DNA of 64,000 nt from Limnohabitans planktonicus II-D5 (GCF_001270065.2 NZ_LFYT02000018.1:23326-87325), one strand, 5' to 3'; numbered from the stretch's first letter, positions 53,542-63,028 are shown. Notes: generated by a model from the letters alone, not told the origin. Translations and numbers: made by a program.

Positions 53542-56519
53542 GGTTTGGATTTCCCTGCAAAAAAGCGCATTACCTGGGCCACTCCACCGCGCACACCGGG
53601 CACGGGCTGCATGGTGTCCACTTGCGGAAAACTCTGGGCCGCCTCTTCAGGCTCGGCTGGGCGGATGCGCACCCGCACGTCGTACCAGCCCGCCTGGCCG
53701 GTGATGGGGTCCGAGTTGCTGACCTTCGCACCCGCTGGCGCGCCCGCACCTTGGGGAAGCGGCAATTCTTCCGAGATCAGGTGGTTGAGCAAAAAGCCTT
53801 TGCGCGCTTCGTCCGAGCCGGGTGCCAGGTGCCAGGCGCCGTCGCCTTTGCCAATCGCGTTCCAGGTCCAGACGGTGCCCGGCTCCACGGCTTCGCTGTA
53901 GCGCAGCATGCAGCGCACCTGGCCCCAGTGGCTTTCCACCCAGGCCCAGCCGCCGTCGGCCACGCCCGCCGCCTGCGCGGTGCTGGGGTGCACATGCAGG
54001 TAGTTGTGGCTGTGGATTTGCCGCAGCCAGGCGTTTTGCGAGTCCCACGAGTGGTACATGGCCATGGGCCGCTGCGTGATGGCGTTGAGCGGGAAGGCCT
54101 TCAGGTCAATGGCCGCGTCTTCGAGCGGGGCATACCAAAACGGCAAGGGGTCGAAATAGGTGTTGATGCGCTCGCGCAGATGCTCGGGCGGCTGACGCCC
54201 TTTGGTTTTGCCTTGCGCGGCCAGGCGAAAGGACTGAAGGGTGTCGGAATAAATGGCCAGCTGCACCGGGTCGTTGCGCTGACGCCAGCCTTTGTCTTTG
54301 GCAAAGTCCAGGTAATCGCGGTTCCAGTTGCGCATGTAATGCATGTTCTCGGGCAGGGTGTAGTGGAACACGCAGTTGTTTTGCGCGTAGGCCTCCCACT
54401 GCTTGGGGTTGGGCGCGCCGCGCAGGTGCTGGTCACCGTTTTCGCCGCGCCAGCCCATCAAAAAGCCGATGCCCGGCTGGGGCTCGAAGTTCACGATGAA
54501 GTCGGTGTAGCCCTTGAACTTGCGCCCGCCTTCAGGCGTGGTGAAGGCCGGAAACTTCAGGCGCGAAGCCAGCTCCACCAGCACCTCCTGAAAGGGCTTG
54601 CATTCGCCCAGGGGCTGCAGCACGGGCACACGCACCGAGTCCACCGGGCCGTCGAACTCCGAAATCGGCCGGTCCAGCATGCTCATGGTGTCGTGCCGCT
54701 CCAGGTAAGTGGTGTCGGGCAGCACCAGGTCGGCAAAGGCCACGGTCTCGCTCTGGAAGGCGTCGCACACCACCAAAAACGGGATCATGTACTCGCCCTG
54801 CTCGTCCTTGCGGTTGAGCGATTCGCGCACGGCCATGGTGTTCATGCTGCTGTTCCAGGCCATGTTGGCCATGAACAGCAGCAAGGTGTCGATGCGGTAG
54901 GGGTCGCCCTTGACCGCGTTGGTGATGACGTTGTGCATCATGCCGTGGGCCGACAGAGGGTGTTCCCACGAAAACGCATGGTCAATGCGAATCGGCGAGC
55001 CGTCGGCATGGATGGCCAACTCTTCAGGGCTGGCCGGAAAGCCCAGCGGCGCGGCGTTCAGCGGCGTGTTGGGTTTGACCATGTCCGGGTCGTTGAAGGC
55101 GCGGTAGTTGGGCACGATGTGGCGCGGGTATGGCGCTTTGTGCCTGAACCCCCCGGGCGCGTCGATGGTGCCCAAGAGGCTCATGAGCACGGCCAGCGAG
55201 CGCACCGTCTGAAAGCCGTTGGAGTGTGCAGCCAGACCGCGCATGGCGTGAAAAGCCAGCGGACGCGCCTGGGTGGTGGGGTGTTTTTTGCCCCAGGCGT
55301 CGGTCCAGGGAATGGGCAGATCAAAGGCCTGCGTAAGGGCGGCGTGGCCCAACTCTTGTGCCAGCAGGCGAATGCGATCTGCCGCAATACCGGTGATGGC
55401 CTGCGCCCATTCGGGCGTGCAGCTGAGCACGCGCTGGCGCAGCAAGGCAAAGGCGGGCACTACCCGCGTGCCGTCGGCCAGGGTGTAGTGGCCTTCGGGC
55501 GGGGCGTCCAGCGCCGGGTCGCAACCGTCGGCAATGCCTTCGGGGTAGGCATTCAAAATTCGGCCGCTGGTGCGGTCAAACACCAGTTTGTTGTGCGGGT
55601 TGCGGCCGTCACCGGGAGGGCCTTTGGCCGGGTCGGGGTCAAAGGCAAACAGGCCTTCGCGCTCGCCTTCGTCCAGCACCACCAGTTGGGGCGCATTGGT
55701 GAAGCGCTTAAGAAAGGCATGGTCCAGCGTGTCGGTGCGGACCAGCTCGTGCAGCAAGGCCATGAGCAACGCGCCGTCGGTGCCGGGCTTGATGGGAATC
55801 CACTCATCGGCGATGGCCGAGTAACCCGTGCGCACCGGGTTGATGGAGATGAAGCGACCGCCTGCACGCTTGAATTTGGACAGCGCGGTTTTCATGGGGT
55901 TGCTGTGGTGGTCTTCGGCCGTGCCCAGCATCACAAACAGTTTGGAGCGTTCCAGGTCTGGCCCGCCAAACTCCCAAAAGCTGCCGCCCACGCTGTAGAT
56001 CATGCCGGCCGCCATGTTGACCGAGCAAAAGCCGCCATGCGCGGCGTAGTTGGGCGTGCCGAACTGGCGGGCAAACAGCCCGGTGAGCGCCTGCATCTGG
56101 TCGCGCCCGGTGAACAGCGCAAACTTTTTCGGGTCGGTGGCCCGAATGTGCGCCAGACGTTCGCTCAGGAGGTCAAAGGCGCGTTCCCAGGAAATCGGCT
56201 CAAACTCGCCCGCCCCGCGTTCGCTGCCTGGTTTGCGCAGCAGCGGCTGCGTCAGGCGTGCGGGCGAGTACTGTTTCATGATGCCGGCCGAGCCCTTGGC
56301 GCAGATCACCCCCTGGTTGAGCGGGTGGTCCGGGTTGCCGTCGATGTAACGCACCTCGGGGCCTTTGTCGCCCTCCACCAAATGCACCCGAATGCCGCAG
56401 CGGCAAGCGCACATGTAGCAGGTGGTGCATTTGACGGTGGTTTGCGCCGTGGGGTTGGGCTCGGCCAAAGGGTCTTGCAAGGGCAGCCCGGGAGACTCAG
56501 AAAACAAGGACTTGAACAC
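53538..56519 (-). CDS. soeA: Molybdopterin oxidoreductase, probable cytoplasmic sulfite dehydrogenase catalytic subunit
   Basis: 993 residues from a GTG at 56519, with AAGGAAA four bases upstream. An N-terminal [4Fe-4S] site has Cys34/37/41/73 (CX2CX3CX31C). The bis-MGD domains follow (FTGRDQMQALTG, TAEDHHSNPMK, PLGECKPFQE) with a C-terminal molydopterin-dinucleotide-binding domain (NYLHVHPSTAQAAGV, VWTWNAIGKG). No twin-arginine signal is present, so the enzyme is cytoplasmic, unlike DMSO reductase. Together with soeB, soeC, xsc, pta and a TSUP exporter, this points to SoeA, which oxidises sulfite to sulfate. An alternative anaerobic reductase role cannot be excluded by sequence. Confidence 0.82.
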   Translation of the reverse strand: MFKSLFSESPGLPLQDPLAEPNPTAQTTVKCTTCYMCACRCGIRVHLVEGDKGPEVRYIDGNPDHPLNQGVICAKGSAGIMKQYSPARLTQPLLRKPGSERGAGEFEPISWERAFDLLSERLAHIRATDPKKFALFTGRDQMQALTGLFARQFGTPNYAAHGGFCSVNMAAGMIYSVGGSFWEFGGPDLERSKLFVMLGTAEDHHSNPMKTALSKFKRAGGRFISINPVRTGYSAIADEWIPIKPGTDGALLMALLHELVRTDTLDHAFLKRFTNAPQLVVLDEGEREGLFAFDPDPAKGPPGDGRNPHNKLVFDRTSGRILNAYPEGIADGCDPALDAPPEGHYTLADGTRVVPAFALLRQRVLSCTPEWAQAITGIAADRIRLLAQELGHAALTQAFDLPIPWTDAWGKKHPTTQARPLAFHAMRGLAAHSNGFQTVRSLAVLMSLLGTIDAPGGFRHKAPYPRHIVPNYRAFNDPDMVKPNTPLNAAPLGFPASPEELAIHADGSPIRIDHAFSWEHPLSAHGMMHNVITNAVKGDPYRIDTLLLFMANMAWNSSMNTMAVRESLNRKDEQGEYMIPFLVVCDAFQSETVAFADLVLPDTTYLERHDTMSMLDRPISEFDGPVDSVRVPVLQPLGECKPFQEVLVELASRLKFPAFTTPEGGRKFKGYTDFIVNFEPQPGIGFLMGWRGENGDQHLRGAPNPKQWEAYAQNNCVFHYTLPENMHYMRNWNRDYLDFAKDKGWRQRNDPVQLAIYSDTLQSFRLAAQGKTKGRQPPEHLRERINTYFDPLPFWYAPLEDAAIDLKAFPLNAITQRPMAMYHSWDSQNAWLRQIHSHNYLHVHPSTAQAAGVADGGWAWVESHWGQVRCMLRYSEAVEPGTVWTWNAIGKGDGAWHLAPGSDEARKGFLLNHLISEELPLPQGAGAPAGAKVSNSDPITGQAGWYDVRVRIRPAEPEEAAQSFPQVDTMQPVPGVRGGVAQVMRFFAGKSKP

Positions 56520-56534
56520 AGGGTTTCCTTAGGT

Positions 56535-57488
56535 TCAGTGTGTACGCCTGGCCAAGGTGGCCAACGCAACAGAAGCAATACGAGCCAACAACGAGTCAGC
56601 ACGCGAGGTCAGCACAATGGGCACTTTCGCCCCCAGCACCAACCCAGCGCATTCGCCACCACCCACATAAACAAAACTTTTATAGAGCATGTTGCCGGCA
56701 TTGAGGTCGGGCATCAGCATCAAGTCTGCGTCGCCAGCAATTTGGCTATTCATGCCTTTGATGGCGGCGGCTTTGGAAGAAAACGCATTGTCAAATCCAA
56801 AAGGACCTTCAACATGCGCTCCGGGCCACAAACCGGCCCGAGACAAAGCCACCAGTTCCTGCGCATCCAGCGTGGCAGGAATGGCCGGGTTGACGGACTC
56901 CACAGCAGACACAATCGCCACCTTCGGTTCGGCAATCTCCAGGGCTTGCAGCAAAGCCACTGCATTTCCCAACACATCGCGTTTGGTTTTCAGGTCAGGG
57001 GAGATATTGACAACGCAATCGGCCAAGGCCAACAGTTTGTGATAGCGCGGCAAATCAAATAAAAAAGCATGACTGATGCGGGCCTCTGTGCGCAAGCCAT
57101 GATCTCTGCTCACCACCGCCGACATCAGCTCATCGGTATGCAAAGCGCCTTTCATCAGCGCTGTCAGGCGACCCTCGTGCACCCCTTGCACCGCAAGCGC
57201 TGCAGCAGCTGCAGGCTCTGGCGCATGGGTGCAGACACATTCAAAGGCCGACATATCGACCCCCGCAAGCTCGGCCGCGCGCTCCATGTCCTTGCGCGGG
57301 CCAATCAGCACGGGGCGTGCCACACGCTGGCGGGCGATCGCATCAGCCGCTTGCATGGCCAATGCATCGCAGGGGTAGACCAAGCCCAGAGGCGGCAAGG
57401 ACGCACTGGCTTGGGCCCGTTCAATCAAGGCCAGCAAACGCGGGTACTGGGCTGAGGGTGCCCCAAGGTCCATGGACGGACTCAACAT
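56535..57488 (-). CDS. pta: Phosphate acetyltransferase (short form) of the sulfonate pathway
   Basis: 317 residues from the ATG at 57488 (MLSPSMDLGAPSAQ); the frame extends upstream into xsc. The PTA/PTB fold is shown by the GPRKDMERAAEL region, HTDELMSAVVSRDHGLRTEARISHAF (in parts), SAVESVNPAIPAT and MPDLNAGNMLYKSFVYVGG. It converts acetyl phosphate from Xsc into acetyl-CoA. The xsc-pta pair is a hallmark of taurine and other C2-sulfonate degraders. It lies 17 nt downstream of xsc and 15 nt upstream of soeA. Confidence 0.9.
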   Translation of the reverse strand: MLSPSMDLGAPSAQYPRLLALIERAQASASLPPLGLVYPCDALAMQAADAIARQRVARPVLIGPRKDMERAAELAGVDMSAFECVCTHAPEPAAAAALAVQGVHEGRLTALMKGALHTDELMSAVVSRDHGLRTEARISHAFLFDLPRYHKLLALADCVVNISPDLKTKRDVLGNAVALLQALEIAEPKVAIVSAVESVNPAIPATLDAQELVALSRAGLWPGAHVEGPFGFDNAFSSKAAAIKGMNSQIAGDADLMLMPDLNAGNMLYKSFVYVGGGECAGLVLGAKVPIVLTSRADSLLARIASVALATLARRTH

Positions 57489-57505
57489 GCCAATCTCACC
57501 CAGCC

Positions 57506-59326
57506 TCAGACGTAGTCCTTGTACTTGTCCAAAAAGCGGATCGGCTTGGCCAGCGCGTCGCGGCGGAAAGGATCGCCCAGTTCGCGGTTGCACATGATCT
57601 CGATCACGCAGGTCTTGCGCTGGTTCATCTGCAGGTCGATGGCTTTCTTGAGGGCCGGGCCCACGTCTTCGAGGCGGTCCACCACAATGCCTTCGGCACC
57701 CATGGCCTGGGCGATGCCCGCAAAGCTTTCGCTTTCGAGTTCACCGGCCACAAAGCGGCGGTTGTAGAAATCCACCTGGTTTTTCTTCTCGGCGCCCCAC
57801 TGGCGGTTGTGAAAGACCACCGCTGTGACCGGAATGTCGTGGCGCACGGCCGTCATGACCTCGACCATGCTCATGCCCCAGGCGCCGTCACCGGCATAGG
57901 CCACGGCGGGGCGGTCGGGTGCGGCGCACTTGGCACCGATCATGGTGGGCAGCGAGTAGCCGCAGTTGCCAAAGCTCATGGGGGCGAAGAAGCTGCGGGG
58001 TTCGTCAAAGCGCAGGTAGCTGTTGGCCACGGCGTTGATGTTGCCAATGTCGGTGGACACCATGACACGGGGCGGCATGGCTTTTTCCAGCTCGCGCAGC
58101 ACCTGGCGTGGCGACAGGTAAGTGCCGCCCGTGGGGGTGCGCTCGCCCTTGGCCTCTTCCATCATGTCCAGGCTGAAGGGGTCTTTTTCGTGGGTCCAGG
58201 CGTCGAGTTCCTTTTCCCATGCGTCTTTTTCGGCCTGGATTTTGGCAGCGCGCTCAGCCTTGGAGGCGTCACAGGCCAAGGTGCGGGCCGACAGGCGCTT
58301 GAGCAGCTCAATGGCCACCGCCTTGGCGTCGCCGTGGATGCCCACGGTGATTTTTTTGACCAGGCCCAAATTGGTGTGGTCGGCTTCGACCTGGATGATC
58401 TTGGCGTCTTTGGGCCAGTAGTCCATGCCGTGCTGCGGCAAGGTGCCAAACGGCCCCATGCGCGAGCCCAGCGCCACCACCACATCGGCCTGCGCGATCA
58501 ACTTCATGGCTGCTTTAGAGCCCTGGTACCCCAGCGGGCCTGCCCACAGCGGGTGGCTGGCCGGGAAAGAGTCGTTGCGCAAATAGCCATTGGCCACGGG
58601 CGAGCCCAGGCGCTCGGCCAGGGCCACGCACTCCTTGACCGCGTCACCCATGACCACGCCACCGCCCGACAAAATGACCGGGAACTTGGCATTGGCCAGC
58701 AACTCCACGGCGGCGTTCAGGCTGTTTTCGCCGCCCGCGCCACGCTCCACGCGCATGGGTTGGGGAATTTCGCAGTTGACTTCGCCGTAGAAATAGTCGC
58801 GCGGAATGTTCAGCTGGGTCGGCCCCATTTCCGAGATGGCGCGGTCAAAGCAGCGCGCCGTGTACTCGGCCATGCGCTTGGGGTTGTTCACATGGCCCTG
58901 GTACTTGGTGAATTCCTGAAACATGGGCAGTTGCTGCGCCTCTTGGAAACCACCCAAGCCCATGCCCATGGTGCCGGTTTCGGGGGTGATCATGACCACC
59001 GGGCTGTGCGCCCAATAGGCCGCCGCAATGGCGGTGACGCAGTTGCTGATGCCCGGGCCGTTTTGGCCAATGACCACGCCATGGCGGCCGCTCACACGGG
59101 CATAGCCATCCGCCATGTGCGCCCCGCCCTGCTCGTGCACCACCGGAATCAATCGGATGCCTGCGGGGGCAAAGATGTCCATGGCGTCCATGAAGGCCGA
59201 GCCCATGATGCCGAACATGTCGGTCACGCCGTTGGCGACCATGGTTTCCACAAAGGCCTCGGAAGGCGTCATCTTCTGCACGCCGCTGGCCACGGTGCGT
59301 TTGTCGGTTTTTGGTGGGGTGGTCAT
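57506..59326 (-). CDS. xsc: Sulfoacetaldehyde acetyltransferase
   Basis: 606 residues from the ATG at 59326, which has CAGGAG upstream; the frame extends to 59440 without support. It is a thiamine-diphosphate enzyme: the activating glutamate is in VVHEQGGAHMADGYAR (about residues 62-77), and the TPP/Mg motif is GDGAWGMSMVEVMTAV with N in VFHNRQWG. Xsc-type features include GTMGMGLGGFQEAQQ and VDFYNRRFVAGELES. It cleaves sulfoacetaldehyde with phosphate to acetyl phosphate and sulfite. No sulfoacetaldehyde-forming enzyme (Tpa, TauXY) is in the window. Confidence 0.94.
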   Translation of the reverse strand: MTTPPKTDKRTVASGVQKMTPSEAFVETMVANGVTDMFGIMGSAFMDAMDIFAPAGIRLIPVVHEQGGAHMADGYARVSGRHGVVIGQNGPGISNCVTAIAAAYWAHSPVVMITPETGTMGMGLGGFQEAQQLPMFQEFTKYQGHVNNPKRMAEYTARCFDRAISEMGPTQLNIPRDYFYGEVNCEIPQPMRVERGAGGENSLNAAVELLANAKFPVILSGGGVVMGDAVKECVALAERLGSPVANGYLRNDSFPASHPLWAGPLGYQGSKAAMKLIAQADVVVALGSRMGPFGTLPQHGMDYWPKDAKIIQVEADHTNLGLVKKITVGIHGDAKAVAIELLKRLSARTLACDASKAERAAKIQAEKDAWEKELDAWTHEKDPFSLDMMEEAKGERTPTGGTYLSPRQVLRELEKAMPPRVMVSTDIGNINAVANSYLRFDEPRSFFAPMSFGNCGYSLPTMIGAKCAAPDRPAVAYAGDGAWGMSMVEVMTAVRHDIPVTAVVFHNRQWGAEKKNQVDFYNRRFVAGELESESFAGIAQAMGAEGIVVDRLEDVGPALKKAIDLQMNQRKTCVIEIMCNRELGDPFRRDALAKPIRFLDKYKDYV

Positions 59327-59490
59327 GGGCTGCTCCTGAAAAACAAGGGAAAAAACAAAAAATCGAAACCAAGGGTTCCGAAATCCGAAACTGGGGGTGA
59401 CTATAGACAGACTGCGCATCCAAATCAATCGAAATTTCACTTATCGATGCGATTTGTTCCATTTTTCGGGTTTTCCACTATGATGCAGCG
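59327..59490. promoter_or_regulatory. xsc/iclR divergent control region
   Basis: The 164-nt region is AT-rich compared with its flanks. CCGAAA words occur three times (TTCCGAAATCCGAAAC near 59376-59391 and, inverted, in TTTTCGGGTTTTCC near 59463-59476), and GAAATTTC is a local palindrome at about 59431. These are plausible sites for the IclR protein, but no consensus could be tested. Confidence 0.4.
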
Positions 59491-60297
59491 ATGTCACTTG
59501 CCTCCGTCCCCCTGCCCGCATCGGCCCCCACTGAGATCAATGGGGACACGCCCACCTTGCGCCTGTTTGCCTTGCTGGAGGTGATCGCCAGCAAAAGCAG
59601 CTATTTTTCGCTGCAAAACCTGGCCGACGAAACCGGCCTGCCCAAAGCCACCTTGCACCGCATGCTGCAGCAACTCGAAAGCGCCCATTTGCTGGAACGC
59701 ACGGCCGACGCCCGGCTTTACGGCACGGGCAACCGGCTGCGCAAACTGGCCGAAAACCTGCTGATCAACGACACCGCCCACGGCGCACGCCACGCCGTGC
59801 TGCGCCAGCTGGTCAACGAGGTGGGCGAGAGCTGCAACCTGACGGCCTTGAGCGGCAGCGAGGTGATTTACCTGGACCGGGTGGAGACCTCGGCCCCCCT
59901 GCGCTTTTACCTGCACCCGGGCTCGCGGGTGCCCGCCCACTGCTCGGCCAGCGGCAAGGTGTTTTTGTCGCAAATGAGCCCCGCCCAGCGCCAGCGCCTG
60001 CTGGCCCATGCGCCGCTGGACGCCTACACCCCCAAAACCCTGACCGATCTGCAAGCGCTGGAGCAAGAGTTCAAACAGGTCAAGCGCCAGGGCTTTGCCC
60101 TGGACAACGAAGAATTTTTGCCCGGCCTGATGTGCGTGGCGGTGTTGGTGCCCTCGGCACAGGGCAGCTCCAACCTGTGTGTGGCGGTGCAAGCCCCCGT
60201 GCTGCGCCTGACGCCCGAGCGCTGTCTGCAACTCTTGCCCGCGCTGCAACGCGCCGCCCAAGCCATCAGCGCCATTGAAACCGAGGCCATGCCATGA
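59491..60297 (+). CDS. IclR family regulator, probable regulator of the sulfonate island
   Basis: 268 residues. An N-terminal winged helix (LFALLEVIASKSSYFSLQNL, ETGLPKATLHRMLQQLES) is followed by the IclR effector domain (EVIYLDRVETSAPLRFYLHPG, AHCSASGKVFLSQM, LDNEEFLPGLMCVAVLV). Divergent placement from xsc and coupling to the CobS-like gene (ATGA overlap at 60294-60297) suggests control of both directions by a sulfonate-derived signal. The start lacks a strong ribosome site. TauR-type regulators in other sulfonate clusters are of the MocR family, so this is a different solution. Confidence 0.87.
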   Translation: MSLASVPLPASAPTEINGDTPTLRLFALLEVIASKSSYFSLQNLADETGLPKATLHRMLQQLESAHLLERTADARLYGTGNRLRKLAENLLINDTAHGARHAVLRQLVNEVGESCNLTALSGSEVIYLDRVETSAPLRFYLHPGSRVPAHCSASGKVFLSQMSPAQRQRLLAHAPLDAYTPKTLTDLQALEQEFKQVKRQGFALDNEEFLPGLMCVAVLVPSAQGSSNLCVAVQAPVLRLTPERCLQLLPALQRAAQAISAIETEAMP

Positions 60298-61241
60298 ACA
60301 CGCCCCCTGAACTGAACCGCCTGGACGTGCGCAGCGTCTTTGGCATCGACAGCCCGCTCAAGGTCACCGCCTTTCGCGAGCGCTCTGAGCATGTACCCGA
60401 CATCGACCCCGATTACCGCTTCAACCGCGAAGTCACACTGGCCCTGCTGGCGGGTTTTGAACACAACCGCCGGGTCATGCTGCAAGGCCTGCACGGCACG
60501 GGCAAGTCCACCCACATTGAACAAGTGGCCGCCCGGCTGAACTGGCCTTGCGTGCGCATCAACCTGGACGGGCACCTGAGTCGCCTCGATTTGGTGGGGC
60601 GCGATGCGGTGGTGCTGCGCGACGGCCAGCAGGTGACCGAATTCCAGCCGGGCATCGTGCCTTGGGCGCTGCAGCGGCCGGTGGCGCTGATTTTCGACGA
60701 ATACGACGCCGGACGCCCCGAGATCATGTTCGTGATCCAGCGCCTGCTGGAGCGGGACGGGCAATTCACCCTGCTCGACCAGAACCAGGTGATCAAGCCG
60801 CACCCGCAGTTTCGCCTGTTTGCCACCAGCAACACCGTGGGCCTGGGCAACCTCAATGGCCTGTACCACGGGGCCCAGCAGCTCAACCAGGCGCAGATGG
60901 ACCGCTGGAACATTGTGGCCACGCTGAACCAACTGCCGCCCGAGCAGGAAATGGCCATCGTGCGCGCCCGTGTGCCCAGCATGCGCGACGAGGCCCGCCA
61001 GGCGCAGCTGCAGGCCATGGTGCAGTTTGCCAACCTCACACGCCAGGGCTTCAAGGTGGGCGACCTGTCCACCCTCATGTCGCCGCGTAGCCTGATCAGC
61101 TGGGCCGAAAACCTGGACATTTTTGGTGACCTGCAGCTGGCGCTGTACCTGAGCTTCATCAACAAGGGCGACGAGTCCGAGCGCCCGGTGTTGGGGGAAT
61201 ACTTTCAGCGCTGCTTTGACCAGGAGCTGGGCACGCCATGA
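60294..61241 (+). CDS. CobS-like AAA+ ATPase
   Basis: 315 residues. Walker A GLHGTGKST is at 65-73, Walker B ALIFDEYD at 131-138, followed by FATSNTVGLGNLNGLYHG with sensor 1. The closest named family is CobS, the ATPase of aerobic cobaltochelatase CobNST, and it also belongs to the wider MoxR/CobS clade. No CobN or other cobalamin genes are nearby. It overlaps both the iclR and the VWA gene by four bases, so iclR-cobS-cobT-tauE is one coupled unit. A maturation or metal-insertion role for a protein of the sulfonate pathway is the best guess. Confidence 0.82.
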   Translation: MNTPPELNRLDVRSVFGIDSPLKVTAFRERSEHVPDIDPDYRFNREVTLALLAGFEHNRRVMLQGLHGTGKSTHIEQVAARLNWPCVRINLDGHLSRLDLVGRDAVVLRDGQQVTEFQPGIVPWALQRPVALIFDEYDAGRPEIMFVIQRLLERDGQFTLLDQNQVIKPHPQFRLFATSNTVGLGNLNGLYHGAQQLNQAQMDRWNIVATLNQLPPEQEMAIVRARVPSMRDEARQAQLQAMVQFANLTRQGFKVGDLSTLMSPRSLISWAENLDIFGDLQLALYLSFINKGDESERPVLGEYFQRCFDQELGTP

Positions 61242-63028
61242 GCGAGCCGGGCTTGGCGGCTGTCCTTAGCTCGGGCTCGGGCGCGGGCGCAGACCAGGGC
61301 GGCCCGAGCGAGCAAGCCCTGCTGCGCCAGCAGCATGCGCAAGACGATTTGTGCGCCGCCAGCGCCCGCGCCCTGAGCGCCGAAGCCGATTTGCACTACC
61401 GCCAGCGCCGCCTGTACCGCAACAATCTGCGCCTGCCCGACTTTGCCCCCCACCTGCACCCGGTGCACGGCCAAGACGATTGGCGCTCGTTTCGCGCCGC
61501 CAGCGATGGCGCGGCCCTGCGCCTGCGGCATTCCGATGCTGCGCTGCACCGCGCGCTGTGCGAGCGCCAGCCCCTGATGCCGCTGGAGCGCTTGATCGTG
61601 GAAATGCTGGAGCAAATCCGCGTCGAATCACTGGCCACCGAGCTGGGCCTGCCCGGTGCCGCGCACAACCTGCGCCACCGTTTTGAGGTCTGGGCCGTGG
61701 CGCTGGGCCAGTCGGACCTGGCCGAAACCGTGCAGGGCCTCACGCTGCTGACGGTGGCCCTGATCTGCCGTTCACGGGTGCTGGGCGATGCCGTGCCCGA
61801 GGCGTTGATGGACCTGATCGAGTCCACCCGCTTTGCCTTGTCCGAAGTCATTGGCCACGATGTGCGCGGCCTGCGCCTGACGCGCCACGACCAAGCCCTT
61901 TACGGCGAGCACGCCCTGAACATTGCCCGCAACGTGGCACAGCACACGGTGGCTGGCCAAGCGCAGCCCACGGCCACGCGCATCAACCCGGTGCAGCCCA
62001 CGCGCGAGCGGCTGTCGCTGTGGATCGACTTTGAAGGCGGCGAGGACAAGGACGAGGCCATCGCCGCACCGGGCCGCAGCCTGAGCCCAGACGAGGTGTT
62101 GCGCGGCTACACCGTCTTCACCACCGCCTATGACCGCACGGCACAAGCGGCGGATCTGGTGCGTGCGGCCGAGCGCCAGGCCCTGCGCACGCAGCTGGAT
62201 GCGCGCATCGCCCAGCAGGGCGTGGCCTTGCAGCCGCTGGTGCGCCAGCTCAAGGCGCTGCTGAGCCCGCCGCGCTGGCAGGGTCAGGACGATGGCCAGG
62301 ACGAAGGCCGCATCGACGGCAGCCGCCTGTCGCAGCTGGTGGCCAACCCTTTGCAGCGGCTGCTGTTTGTGCGCGAACGCCAGCGGCCTGTGCCCGATGC
62401 GGTGGTCTGCTTTTTGATCGATTGCTCGGGCAGCATGAAGGCGCAGCGCGAGTCGATTGCCTTGCTGGTGGACGTGATGAGCCGGGCGCTGGACCTGGCG
62501 GGCGTGCCCTGCGAAGTGCTGGGTTTCACCACCGGTGCCTGGAGCGGTGGCCGCGCCCTGCGCGACTGGCGTCGCGCCGGTCAGCCGCCGGAACCGGGCC
62601 GCCTGAACGAGCGCTGCCACATCATTTTCAAGCCCGCCGAAAAAGCCTGGCGTCTGGCCCGGCGCGACATGGCGGCCCTGCTCAAACCCGAGCTGTACCG
62701 CGAATGCCTGGACGGCGAAGCCCTGCTGTGGGCCGAGCAACGCTTGCTGGCGCAAAGCGCATCGCGCCGCATCTTGCTGGTCATCTCAGACGGCTGCCCC
62801 AGCGACAGCGCCACAGCGCAAACCAACGAAGCGCTGTACCTGGAGCAGCATTTGCTGGCCGTGACCGAGCGCATCGAGCGCAGTGGCCGCATTGAACTGA
62901 CGGCTCTGGGCGTTGGCCTGGACATGAGCGGCTACTACCGCCACAGCGACATGCTGGACCTGGCCGACCTGCAAGGCCAGCGGGTCTTCACACAAATTCT
63001 GGGGGCCTTGCGGCCCAGACGACGATGA
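61238..63028 (+). CDS. CobT-like VWA-domain protein
   Basis: 596 residues. The C-terminal VWA domain starts at about residue 385 with the MIDAS motif LIDCSGSMK and ends with GVGLDMSGYYRHSDMLDLAD, a CobT-like ending. The N-terminal half is Ala/Arg/Gln-rich and helical. It lacks the long acidic stretch typical of true CobT, although a short acidic patch (FEGGEDKDEA, about 266-275) lies in the middle. Start overlaps the CobS-like stop by four bases, and its own stop overlaps the TSUP gene by four. The pair resembles CoxD/CoxE and other AAA/VWA maturation couples in logic. Confidence 0.82.
   Translation: MSEPGLAAVLSSGSGAGADQGGPSEQALLRQQHAQDDLCAASARALSAEADLHYRQRRLYRNNLRLPDFAPHLHPVHGQDDWRSFRAASDGAALRLRHSDAALHRALCERQPLMPLERLIVEMLEQIRVESLATELGLPGAAHNLRHRFEVWAVALGQSDLAETVQGLTLLTVALICRSRVLGDAVPEALMDLIESTRFALSEVIGHDVRGLRLTRHDQALYGEHALNIARNVAQHTVAGQAQPTATRINPVQPTRERLSLWIDFEGGEDKDEAIAAPGRSLSPDEVLRGYTVFTTAYDRTAQAADLVRAAERQALRTQLDARIAQQGVALQPLVRQLKALLSPPRWQGQDDGQDEGRIDGSRLSQLVANPLQRLLFVRERQRPVPDAVVCFLIDCSGSMKAQRESIALLVDVMSRALDLAGVPCEVLGFTTGAWSGGRALRDWRRAGQPPEPGRLNERCHIIFKPAEKAWRLARRDMAALLKPELYRECLDGEALLWAEQRLLAQSASRRILLVISDGCPSDSATAQTNEALYLEQHLLAVTERIERSGRIELTALGVGLDMSGYYRHSDMLDLADLQGQRVFTQILGALRPRRR

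Noticed and set aside
53622..57062. 1146-codon open frame on the plus strand
   Set aside because: It is antisense to soeA and pta, which have clear family motifs. The long frame follows from GC-rich codon use and has low-complexity His/Gly/Arg-rich content.
57317..59584. 755-codon open frame on the plus strand
   Set aside because: Antisense shadow of xsc, with no recognisable domain.
60294..63028. Cobalamin biosynthesis (cobST) as the function of the AAA/VWA pair
   Set aside because: No cobN or other corrin genes are in the window and the pair is coupled to a TSUP exporter and IclR regulator, so the cob symbols were not assigned. A distant cobN cannot be excluded.
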